Shown in pieces: positions 23,207 to 33,890 of a DNA stretch of 64,000 nt. Position 1 is the first letter of the stretch, and every line of letters begins with the position of its first letter. The position numbers and the translations under genes were made by a program. The stretch is from Bisporella sp. PMI_857 (lineage: Eukaryota; Ascomycota; Leotiomycetes; Helotiales; Helotiaceae). The stretch spans positions 186,001-250,000 of the forward strand of contig JAJSPD010000062.1 in the NCBI GenBank assembly GCA_021307315.1, read 5' to 3'. The notes under the pieces were generated by a model that saw nothing but the letters and a program-made list of their open reading frames with translations, was not told where the DNA came from and ran no database searches.

Positions 23207-26200
23207 ATGGGAGATGCCGTTTTCTCGGTTGCCGCCAACTCATTTGCAGTCGTTGGCCTTGCGGATGTTGTCGCCCGCCTGAGTATCACAGCGATAGACT
23301 TCTATATTCGATACCGTAATGCTTCAAAGGATATAGACCGTATGTTACTCGAGCTTCGCACGCTCGCTAGCATTGTCCAACGAGTAAGAGATTGGGCCAA
23401 CGACTATAACCACTCAACTTACGTCCTAGATGATGGGAATGTCCTCCTACCTGAGCTCCAAGACACCCTACAGAACTGCGCGAAAGAGCTCGGGGGTCTA
23501 ATACAAGTTTCGCAACACGCGAAGCGAGGAGCAAACGAAGGATGGGTCAAGAGCTTGAGTAAAGGCATCTGGTGGGCCAAAGGCGACCAAGAATTTCAGA
23601 AATCTTGCCAAACTATTCAAAGGTTGAATGCTACGCTAAACACCGCCCTTTCGCTGATGGGAAGGTAAGAAAAGAATCTCCAATAATTACATCAAATTAT
23701 GTCTCTATGTTTCCATTAAGATTCCCAGCGTTGACAACTCGAATTTCTATAGACAGAATGACCTCGCAGTTCGTAAAGAGTTTGATGCGATGAGAAGTGA
23801 GCTAACTAGCACACGATCAGCTCTAAACCAGTCCTCTCAATCTATTATCTCCGAAGCCCAGCGAGCCAGCACCGGAATCCAATCGTTGCATGAGTCCAAC
23901 TCGACTCTTCTAGTTAAATTTGACAATTCATTCAACTCCACCCAAGCAGAACTTAGAGACATCAATACTACCATTACTAACCATGTAACGACTCTCGGGC
24001 GAAGACTAAGTTCTATAGACAAGGCACTAACTAAGAATGCGGTGAACCAACACACTTTTTTTCGCCAGCAAAATGGGTCCTTCTCCCACGTGGTCGGGCG
24101 GTTAGACGAGCTGTCGTTGCAGTTCGCGACGATCGGTCTTACGAATAACCAGAAGAACGCAATCGTCTTCGATGGCCAACATCCAGGTGCCATTACATTG
24201 CCACTGGAGTTGATGCGGTCGCACCTAGAAAATGCGATTCAAACATTGGTGGCAGACGGTAAAATGACCCTCTCCGAAGTTAAATGGCTTGAGTCCGAAC
24301 TTGAAAATATTTTGGCCTGCGGTCATGAAGCTGCAGCACTCGCTAGCCGACACAAATCTGCAACGCGTCAAAATAAGTCCATTGATTGTCGCGGGTCACC
24401 AAATCTATTCGCATTATCATCTTTCGAAAAAGGATCATCAGAAGTTGCTTGGCGGGACTTATATTCTGAAGTTTCGGCGTTCCAACAAAACTCCGTGCGC
24501 CGAGTGCAGGATTGGCGCAAATTTCAGACACCTGTTGGGAGCCTGATTGTGGAAACTTGTCGAACATATTCAGGAAACCCTACATACAACGGGCCTTCGT
24601 TCTCGTCTTTGGGGGTATCGTTTACTCCAAACGCGCAACTCGCCTCATGTATTATAACGACACGATTCTCGAAGTTGTCTATTCCCAGTGTGGAGCTGAA
24701 AATCACGAGAGCCGTACAAATGTACAATGTTATTCCTCAGGACTCTAAAACACTGCAATATGTAGTAAACAATGATGTTCAGGGCTTGAAGAGCCTCTTC
24801 GAGGCTGGTCAAGCCTCGGTGTATGATTGCAATGAGTATGGTACTAGCCTTCTCATGGTAAGTGCATCTTTATCTCTATTTCAATTCTTACACGAACGTA
24901 TCAAAGCACATCTTAGCGCTAAGTTGTGGAAAACCCACTGGGTCTTAAAGACCCAACTTGGTTGCCAAGGCTGTATAGAGCCGCAATATGTAAGGAATCC
25001 AGGATATTAGGTTCGCTTAAAAAGCTTATTCGGGCTATATAAGGCTCTTATAGGTCCTTGGCAGCGAGGCTCCAATGTGTTGGGTTCTACATATAGTTAA
25101 AACCCAGTGCTGGTACAGGGCTTCACTGGGTTGGGCCTAAAGGTCATAAACCCGACTCATGGGGCTTCATTCGACAGTCTACTCAGCGCTAACATAATAT
25201 AGTTGGCTGCTAACAGTATGTGTGTTGAGACATATGAATATCTGTTGCGTCAAGGCGCGTCATCCCATTATTCTACTGAAGGATTTGTCTTGCTTCACTT
25301 TATTTGGATCGCAGTTACCCAAAGCTTTGCTACGTCGAAAGTTATTAAACAAGTTCGAAGGATGACGTCCTCTGCCATTCAACAAGGTTGTGACCCAAAT
25401 GACACAGTTCATGGTGAGAATCTACTACATTTCATAGCGGGCGGACAGTCATGCCTCAAAGATACGATGCTCCTTGAAACCTGCTCTTATTTGCTCGCAA
25501 TTGGCTGCGAGTTAGAGCAAAGGGACAACTGGGAAAGGACCCCTCTGCTTGCTGCAGGTTACTTTGGAAATTCCAAAATGTCCAGGATTCTCTTCTCCAT
25601 AGGAGCTGACCCAAATGCATGCGATACTTCCCATCGTGGTGTTCTTCACACAATTTTCACCGGAGTTTTTGAAAACCACCATGGACTTTACCGCGACTTA
25701 CTAGAGACTGCGCTTCTTGGAGGTTGCGATCCAAATTCACTTGATATCAACGGGTTTTCTCCCTCAGATTACAGTGAATGGTATGGCTGTTGGGCTACAT
25801 GGATCAAAGCGCTCGATTTGAAAGGCTATACACCCGTAAAAATTGAGCTCAGGCCAAAAAAAGACACAACCTGGGTCGTACTCTTGAAAGAGGCGCTTAA
25901 TAGTCAGACGCTTCCGATCTCTAACCTGGCTATAGACGAATGGATAGAAAACCGCAACAGAATCAACTCTTCGACTGGCTACACTCCGCTGCACCAAGCC
26001 GTTCGAAACGGATATGCCGAAACGGTTGTCTCACTCCTAAAATCGAACATAGACGTTAACTGTACGTCTAGCCAGGGATGGACACCGCTTCATTTAGCAG
26101 TATATCATGGCCATATGGAAATTGCGAAGCAGCTGCATATAAAAGGCGCTCAGCTTGAGGTTCAAACAAACGATGGCATTGCTCCGCTTCACCAAGCCGC

Positions 26201-28112
26201 GAGAAATGGACGATCTGATATCGTCGCCTGGCTTCTAGAATTGAACGTGGACGTTGACTGTGCTTCTAATAATAGCTGGACGCCGCTTCATTTCGCAGCA
26301 TATAACGGGCACCTTAACGTGGCAAAGCAATTGCATGCAAAGAGAGCTCAACTTGAGCCTCAAATAAAGGATGGATTCACTCCACTTTTGCAAGCTGCGC
26401 AGAATGGATATTTCGATATGGTTGCCTGGCTTACAGAACTGAATGTGAAAGTCAATTATGCGTCTAACGATGGTTGGACATCACTTCATCTTGCAGCGTG
26501 GAAAGGGCATCTTGAAATTGCAAAACTGTTATATGCAAAAGGCGCTCAGATTAATGCTCAGTCAAAGGGTGGCTTGACGCCACTTGATCAAGCCACCCTG
26601 GCTGGACATTCTGACATAGTTGCCTGGCTTATACAACTAAACGCTAATGTCAACTGTGAATCCAATAATGGTTGGACATCACTTCACTATGCAGCGGAGA
26701 AAGGATATCTTAATATTGCAAAGCAACTACATGCTAATGGCGCTCAGATTAATGCTCAATCAAAAGACGGCTTCGTTCCGCTTCACTTGGCAGCAAGAAA
26801 TGGCCATTCTAATGTGGTCGCTTGGCTGATAAAAGATTTGAATATGGACGCCAACTATACGTCTAATGGTGGCTGGACATCACTTCACTATGCAGCGGAG
26901 AAAGGATATCTTAATATCGCAAAGCAGCTATATGCAAATGGCGCTCAGATTAATGCTCAATCAAAAGACGGCGTCGTTCCGCTTCATTTGGCAGCAAGGA
27001 ATAGCCATTCTAATGTGGTTGTTTGGCTTATAAAAGAATTGAATACGGACGCCAACTGTATGTCTAATGATGGCTGGACTCCACTTCATCTCGCAGCAGA
27101 GAATGGATATCTAGAGGTTGCAAAGCAGCTACATGCTAATGGTGCTCAGATTAATGCTCAATCTAAAGACGGCATCGTTCCGCTTCATTTGGCAGCAAGA
27201 AATGGCCATTCTAATGTGGTCGCTTGGCTGATAAAAGATTTGAATATGGACGCCAACTATATGTCTAATGATGGCTGGACTCCACTTCATCTCGCCGCGG
27301 CGAAAGGACGCCTCACCGTTGTCAACGAGCTAATAGAGCTCCAGGCCAACGCGAAGTTCGAGTCGAGCAATGGCTGGACTCCACTCCATATAGCAGCACA
27401 AGGTGGACACCTCGCCGTGGCTAATAGACTGATGGGGCTCGGAGCTGATCCCAACCAGTATAGCAACTTCGGCAGCACTGCTTTCCATTGTGCGGCATAT
27501 CACGGACAAATTGCAGTCCTAGAAATGTTTCTTCAATCTTCCGGCGACCCATGGCTTCTAGATGGATATGGTCGCAATATTTTAGATTGGGCTTCCACAT
27601 ATCAACCAGCCTTTCAGGTTATGAAAGGTCTCCACCAGTCCTATGAGCCTACGAATCAGGGTACAATCTCACAGCATCTTACGATGAGCATCCGGAAGCT
27701 GTTTCAATCAACTCAGAGTGGTAATGATTGGTTGGAGTTCATTGGATGCCTCTTCATTCATATTGGGGATGACCTTGAAGCCACTACAGCCTTCGAACAA
27801 GGAATCTCGTCGGACCGCGGAGATTCGACAATCGTCCACCAAGCCGAATGCAATATGTGTGAAAATTCTCCTATACAGGGCCTGAGATATGTGTGTCGAG
27901 TCTGTGTGTACACATCTCTCTGTGAATCATGTATGGTACGGTACAACGAGGGCGAAAGTGTAAGAAACTGTGATAAACATACTTTCCTCAAGATTCCGAG
28001 TCAAACATGGAACTTTCTGAAACCACTTCAGGTAAATGAGGTGGGAGAGACTTTGGAGCAATGGCTGAAACGCTTGAAGCAGCGATGGATTGCTGATTTG
28101 CCGGGTCATTAA
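23207..28112 (+). CDS. STAND-type N-terminus + ankyrin-repeat + ZZ-finger protein
   Basis: A 1490-residue protein. Exons are 23207-23664, 23753-24857 and 25203-28112. The N-terminus (GDAVFSVAANSFAVVGLADV, then YRNASKDIDRMLLELRTL) is the helical domain found at the start of fungal STAND/NLR-like proteins. It is followed by a coiled-coil-like Ser/Thr/Gln-rich region (about 195-290). No NACHT or NB-ARC ATPase is present. About 16 dense ankyrin repeats cover residues 780-1310, with more degenerate ones from about 520. The C-terminus (about 1400-1450) is a ZZ-type zinc finger: CNMC, then CRVCVYTSLCESC and H. The ATG at 23207 (MGDAVFS) was preferred to upstream frame extension. The family is linked to fungal recognition and cell-death systems; a specific role is inference. 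Confidence 0.85.
24923..25192. repeat. 270-bp insertion in an intron, flanked by 8-bp direct repeats
   Basis: AGCGCTAA occurs at 24915-24922 and again at 25185-25192. Removing one copy plus the DNA between them would shrink the 345-bp intron (24858-25202) to 75 bp, a normal size for this genome. Inside are complementary segments (GTTGCCAAGG and CCTTGGCAGC, plus AACCCACTGGGT-like stretches), so the insert can fold on itself. I see no clean terminal inverted repeat. It is probably a small non-autonomous element. Confidence 0.55.
26670..27272 (+). repeat. Three tandem 201-bp units in the ankyrin array
   Basis: Units begin at about 26670, 26871 and 27072, and a partial fourth begins at 27273; the spacing is exactly 201 bp. 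Each unit encodes two ankyrin repeats, one of the GWTxLH...AKQLHANGAQINAQ type and one of the VPLHLAARNGHSNVVAWLIK type. The units are nearly identical in DNA, whereas the flanking ankyrin repeats are much more diverged. Confidence 0.85.
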
Positions 28113-29736
28113 AGCTCTCTTACATGCTGGTCAGATGCCAAGCCCCGTCTATTGACTATAGGGAGAAGTGTTTGAAGTACCTCTGAAAGAGAAGCCGGGT
28201 TTTGCAAGCGATTGTAATCTTTTTGAATAATCGCAATTTGAATTGGAAATATAAAAAGGATTGGATGATCCATCAATCATGACTGTGGCGGAAGCCATTA
28301 GTCATCTGGCTGCTCTATATCACATTGAAACCATAGAGTATCCGCTGTCCGGCGATCACCTTACGACGGTATGCAAGTTAGCTCTATAAATAAAGAGCAC
28401 TACGGATGAAGTAACCCCTGGTTTCTGGCTTGTCTTGAGCCTGGGGGTCCTCTGTGTTGAAGTGGCAAAGACGGCTCTGTATGCATTATCATTAGTTTGA
28501 AACGATACAACAAACTTCAGACAACTCGCCTTGCTTCGCGTGTTAGTCCCTGTAGGCAGCCTTTCCATTGTACACAAAGCATGGCGCAGGGGTGGTTTCC
28601 CCGGACTATTTGTAGCATCAATAATAAACCTCGCAATACTGAAAAAAAGGCTAGACCTGGCCATGTCTAGCAATTGCCCGTTTCTCCTTCCTCAATTGGC
28701 CAGCTTAAGTTTCAACTAACGTCTAGTAAACCCCTTCTTGATCGTTACAAGTTCCAACAAAATATAACAAGCGGCTCCTGAGATTCTCCATACACGGAAG
28801 AACCGAATGATGGCTGAGGATCTGACCCAATCATCACAGTCGCTTGCTTAATCCTGCTCCTGCTAGACCCCAGTGAGTGCCATCCCAGTACGTATGTGTA
28901 CTTTGAGGCATATTCATCCCACTCCCAGTCTAATGCCTGTTCGTGAGCAGATATCTGAGCTCCTGATTGAGCAGAAGGTAAGGATTCCGCTTCAGTATTG
29001 GACGTGCCGATCCAGACTGTTGGGTATCTCGATTTCGAGAATCTTCAATCCCCAGTTTCTGGATCATAGTGAAGGGGGGTGTGTTGCCCTGTCAGACCCT
29101 TGCAGGTTTCCCTTACCAAGTACGCCTGAAATATGAACCAGATCTTCGGTGCCGTTGGCATATTTGGTGGGTTGCAGATCTCCACTAGAGGTTGTCCGCC
29201 GAAGCAACCAGCTAATTAGGTCCTGATAAACTTAGAAAGGTTTCGTGGATCCCAACCACGCTTCAGCCCTATGAAGTATAAACCGAGTCGCGGAATCCCG
29301 GTCAATCAACATCTACCACGATCCCTCATCCACCTCCCTCTCATTCCACGAACGGGTTCTCATGGCTACTGATCTGAAATCAGGACCTCGGAATCTGCAG
29401 AGGCAAACTAGAACGCTTTATTCAACCCCTGTTCGATTTGCGCAAAGGTCCGTTAGGGTCTCCTTGCAACCCAAAGCTTGTGCTGTATAGGGACGAGCAC
29501 CCAACTTAAAAATCATACCGTGCGTATTATGTCGTATTTAGAGTCCGGGTTACTCGTACTTTTCAAACCTTTCCGACAGCCGGCAGCTTACGCGCAATGT
29601 TATACAGATTTGGAAACAGGATGGAGGGCAGGGATTTATTTACACATGTTCGTTCTAGCCAAGGGGACGACGATTTTGAGCGCATCTCGCGGAGATAATT
29701 ACATTACTAGGCGCCCCCACCAAAAAGACTTATTGA
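28113..29736. other. Decayed intergenic stretch
   Basis: No intact gene is supported. A short start-like frame at 28279 (MTVAEAISHLAALYHIE) runs into a possible donor and then nothing recognisable. A 105-codon minus frame at 28356-28673 and an 87-codon plus frame at 28873-29136 have no motif I can name. It may include the lost upstream part of the kinase relic. Confidence 0.35.
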
Positions 29737-30018
29737 TTGAGGAATATGTCAGAGCGAGGTCAAATGCGAAAGGACGGCTTTGTCAGACCGCTCGCGAGTA
29801 TTATGGAGGGCCTTTCTTCAACTCCGAAAGTGGGTTTACGCACAAGGAATCTAATTCCGACCGGAGTTAAGTTAGAGGATTCTGTCCTTTCTCTCGAGGG
29901 GGAAGATAAACGCCTTTTCTTTGACTTTATAACGAAGGTGCTCCAACGGTTGCCAGAAGACAAGAGGGCTGCCAAGGAGCTCCTGGAAGATCCGTGGCTG
30001 CAGGAAAAGAGCACCTAG
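29737..30018 (+). pseudogene. C-terminal relic of an SRPK-like protein kinase
   Basis: The frame begins RNMSERGQMRKDGFV and ends VLSLEGEDKRLFFDFITKVL, QRLPEDKRAAKELLEDPWLQ and a stop. This is the end of the kinase domain (the P-x-R-x-A-x-E-LL-x-D-x-W-L helix) in the fungal SRPK-like group, where a loop beginning RN.W... also precedes it. No catalytic loop or DFG motif could be read upstream, so the gene is truncated. Confidence 0.55.
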
Positions 30019-30772
30019 GCGGGAGATCTGTGCAAATTCCCTGATGCATGCATCTATGGGAGTAGGGGGCTGATCACGCCATTGGTGTCTGTAGAGCCGG
30101 AACTCTTGAGCCGTCTTCGAAGGCAGTTCGGAATGAGGGGATCTTTTGATTGCGGCGTTGGACGGGAGGATGTGAGATAGGTAGAGAATCTTGTTGAACT
30201 AGAAATGGAGTCAACGAGCAGTTTGTGAAGTATCTCGATGTTTTAGGTACGGCAAATGAGAGAGATGAACCATTGCAATATCCGTAGTCGAGATATAATC
30301 ATTATTTATAGATATATTGTCTGACAGTTTGGTGTTGATAGAAGCTGATACTGTTATGATGCATTGCCGGGGGACATAAAGTTAAATAACTGGCAAATAT
30401 TAGAGTCCCTATCAGTGCGGTAAAACCCTTCCACATAAAGATCGGCGGCGGAAAGTCTCCTTGATATTATTTTTATACTACTTCAAACAATATGACAGTC
30501 AAGTCACCGTTGCAAATGCTCTGAGTCACTCGTCTAGAAAAACAATTTAAGCTACCATCTAATAGTCACCTCTCCTCGCCTTCTCCCGCGTTCTGCTTTT
30601 ACATGGTTTCTTAGATATTCCTTGAGGTTTTGTTGAGCCTACGGACTTTAGATTGCCTACACCGTTCCTGTTTGTATCAATATTTACCAGTATAGATTAG
30701 TTACTGAATGGAGGATGGGTCATGTGACGAAGTCACATGACTTAGGGATGAGGCATATCCTCATCCCTTGAT
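30019..30772. other. Intergenic stretch, no gene seen
   Basis: Frames are short. An inverted repeat (GTGACGAAGTCAC, near 30723-30737) and GATGAGG/CCTCATC segments lie just downstream of the next gene's stop and could form a 3' hairpin. Confidence 0.35.
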
Positions 30773-32167
30773 TCATCCTTCAACAATCAGATCACATTCA
30801 ACCCAACAGGCAACTGCGTAGCAATTACGTGGTGTTGCCACGGGTAGAGTGATCCGACAGTTCCGCTTCGGCCTTGATCCAGCGATGCTCTTTAGTGAAT
30901 CCGTTGAAGTAACCCCAGTCGGGCCATTGGCTATGCTAGGACCTAGCGCCCGTAGCCGTTTGCTTCTTCGTGGAGGTATGCTAACAGTCTGGGGCTGTTT
31001 CCTGCTTGGCCGCAACGCCTGCCCTGTTGGAACCCGTTTACCCGTTCTAGGGCGGCGAGGTAAATTTGATGCAGATGGAGAGCGCTCGGTGTCGCCATTC
31101 TCTAGTTTAGCACAATCAACATCTGCAGACGGTCCTTGCTGAGACGTATTCACGATACTGGATATTTGGTGATCATTTGGCACAACTGGAAAAAGAGGTG
31201 CAAAAATACGTCTAGTCGGTGCCTCTTCCGCATCGTGGCTACTGTTCACAAATAAGTTCGCTGGAATAGGTGCAAGATTGTTAATGGCTTCGTCAAGAGA
31301 CTCTTCGCGCTTCCACAATATCCCAGGTAGTATACCCCATTTTGTGATCCATATCTCTCGCTTTGTCCAGGAGTTCTTGACATTCTCATACGATTTCGTG
31401 TTGATGTGGGGAGCGTCGGCGCTTTCTTTATCGGCAGATTCGTCTTGGATTCGTTCACGCTCCTTCGATATCTGATAAAGGAACTGATAATATGGACGAG
31501 AAGCTTCGCGTTCACGCTCTCGCACGACTCGCCGCTCTGCAATTCGTATCTTTTCTTCATCGCTTTTTGGTCGTTTTATTTTCAGATACTTGTGAGGCAT
31601 ACCAAAAATATCGAAAGATGAAGGTAGAGGCTCCGCTTCCGTATCCGTCTCCGATTCAGGCTCAAGCTCGAGCGGCTCTTCATGCTTCCATAGCCCAATA
31701 TCCATATACCGCCCAGCAGCCATTGTATCCCATTTGTCTTTCCAGATACCTTGCTCGACCCAGCGCTTCTTGATCGTTTCGATTGCTTTTATCTCTTCGG
31801 TACCTCCGGTAGATATTTTGTCCATCCAATTCGTGCGCGGATCCGCATACCAAATCCGCTCCTTCTCTTCCTTTACCTGAACTAAAAATTGATTTAAAGG
31901 AAGTGAAGCCGCACGCTCATCAAAAAGTTGGCGCCGTTGCTGAAATTGCAAGTCTCGCAACTCCTTTCGTCGTTGTTCGTTGCTGGGGAGCTCAGGACTC
32001 GCTGATCGAGTCGGCGTGCCCGTTGGATTCCATGTATATGGTGATGGAAAATGGCTAATCCGTCTTCTTGCATAATCGAGTCACAGCGGATCCGCCTCTA
32101 ACCTTTCTAAGGCTCCATTAAACCTCGCCGGCCCATCCCCTTGAAGGGTGCCGGTAAATCCAGACAT
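30773..32167 (-). pseudogene. Conserved fungal hypothetical protein with a duplicated motif and one premature stop
   Basis: From the ATG at 32165-32167 the frame reads MSGFTGTLQGDGPARFNGAL and on to LEADPL, then a single TGA (complement of 32081-32083, codon 29). It then stays open for 435 more codons to 30773. The protein contains two related units: LPLNQFLVQVKEEKERIW with QGIWKDKWD, and RPYYQFLYQISKERERIQ with REIWITKWGILPGILWK. An acidic linker lies between them, and the basic Ser/Pro-rich tail includes PPRRSKRLRALG. The stop could be CGA changed to TGA. No acceptable intron removes it (the only GT-AG pair spans 37 bp). It may be a young pseudogene or be read from an internal start. Function unknown. 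Confidence 0.6.
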
Positions 32168-32586
32168 TGGTGATGGTATTTTTGGTAGTAGAGGTCAAGG
32201 GTCAAGGTCGCGATACAGAGGGAAGGTCGAAATGAATGAAAGATGGTGTTGATAAAGAGAAGGAGAATCACCGGCTGTCTGGCCTGAAGATGCTGAAGGG
32301 AGATTGTTTTCAAGAATCGACAATAACACAAAGGAGAAACCACTGGGTTTTTCCTTTCAATCTTGCATTAAGTGGAGAAAGCGGTTGCAATAATAATAGT
32401 GCATGTTGGAGTCATTAGCGCTTGGCTGCTGCGTGATTCGGGTGACTCATGCGGCTGCCTGCATGCTACTTTATAACTAACGCACGCACACACACATTGC
32501 AGCCGTAATTGTAGATAATATCATCATACGCAACGCTCCCAATAAGCCTGTATTCGATCGCCGTGATACCCTCATAGATCTTCGAT

Positions 32587-32991
32587 TTGATCCTCTATAC
32601 AATACCCCGTATTCTTCACATTGTACACCATAGACAACCTGCCCGGATTACTAGCCGGGGACATTTTACTTCAACAAATTCTCAAACGGGCGACCATGAA
32701 ACGCCTCACTCAAAGACTTCAATGTCCTTGGACTGGTGGTGGCCATCATTCAGCTCAACACCGCCTTGCCTTTGTCTACTTCACACTGATATACTATATA
32801 CTTTTGCTCCTCTTTCTAGCTCATCCATCAGCCTTCCTTCATTTCAGCATTTAACCAAGTTCACTAAAATTGATGGGTCGCGCCGCGGCAAAGTCTGTGA
32901 GATGTGTGGCACGAGACATCGCAAGTACATCTTGTCTTGCAAGCGGTGCCATATGCTGGCCTGCGAAGACTGTCGACGCTACAGAATATAG
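32587..32991 (+). CDS. Possible small Cys-rich (zinc-binding) protein
   Basis: Only the last 40 residues are persuasive: KVCEMCGTRHRKYILSCKRC and then HMLACEDCRRYRI. They give C-x2-C-x10-C-x2-C-x4-C-x2-C, a double zinc-ribbon-like pattern. The upstream part of the frame is low complexity and may be intron or leader; an acceptor-like site lies near 32855. True exon limits are unknown. Confidence 0.35.
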   Translation: MILYTIPRILHIVHHRQPARITSRGHFTSTNSQTGDHETPHSKTSMSLDWWWPSFSSTPPCLCLLHTDILYTFAPLSSSSISLPSFQHLTKFTKIDGSRRGKVCEMCGTRHRKYILSCKRCHMLACEDCRRYRI

Positions 32992-33890
32992 GCCTCTAAT
33001 TTGTCGTCATCGAAGACACGGCCCCACCCAATCATGCATCCTCCAGAAAAAGCATTATCCGAGTTGATGTCGACCACTTTGCAGAATCGGCTTCCGCCAT
33101 TGGAGACAGACGTGATACGTTTAACTTGATGCGTTGGCGCGAACAGCCGAGTTTTGTGTAAATAGCTTAAATCAAAGCTTGCCTTATCTATCCTTGTTAG
33201 AAATTACTTTACCCAAATCGCATTTGACCGCGCTCGTGCTCTTGTACCGTCACAGCCTCTCCATCCCCCCATCCCCGCGTAGAGCTTTTCATTCGGGGTG
33301 CGATGGTGTAGACCCATTTTTCACTATACATTTCTTAAACCGCAGTCCCGCACACCCTGGTTGCACCAATCACCAACTCTATCAAACTCGTCAATTTGTA
33401 TTCTAGGTACAAAAAATAGCCACGTCAATACTTACGAAAAAGCGCCACATTTTCAGAAAACGAAAGCGAACCGCCGTGCCAGAGTATGATCTTTTGTAAG
33501 TTTTCATACACTTCATACCAATCTAATGCCGATCTCGTGAGCGGATTGCACTCGGGTACCAACCGTATCACCAAATAACTGGCCAATCCGATTCTAGCAA
33601 TAGCATAAATCGAATGATCTTGTAAAGATTATATTGCAATAACACGATTTTTGGAGGTTACTTGCGCGTTTACAGCATCGAGAAGTGCATGGCGGCGTGG
33701 GTTCCCCCAACCCGTTTTGGGCGCCAGCCTACCATTTGCCCGATGGACCTTAATGGTATGGCGCCTCATATGGTGTAGAAACCATTTAGAGCTGGCCATA
33801 ACCCTACACCTAAGCTCCCATTTACTAACTACAATAATTGATCATATAGTATTATATAATTCTTCCCCCATACTTCTGGCTCCAGTTGCT
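32992..33890. other. Intergenic stretch, no gene seen
   Basis: These 0.9 kb separate the small Cys-rich frame from the 3' end of the next regulator gene. I find only short frames without motifs and no RNA gene. Confidence 0.35.

Noticed and set aside
24923..25192. Considered as a retained exon extension of the ankyrin gene
   Set aside because: The frame soon meets a stop, and the flanking 8-bp repeats plus normal-sized residual intron point to an insertion.
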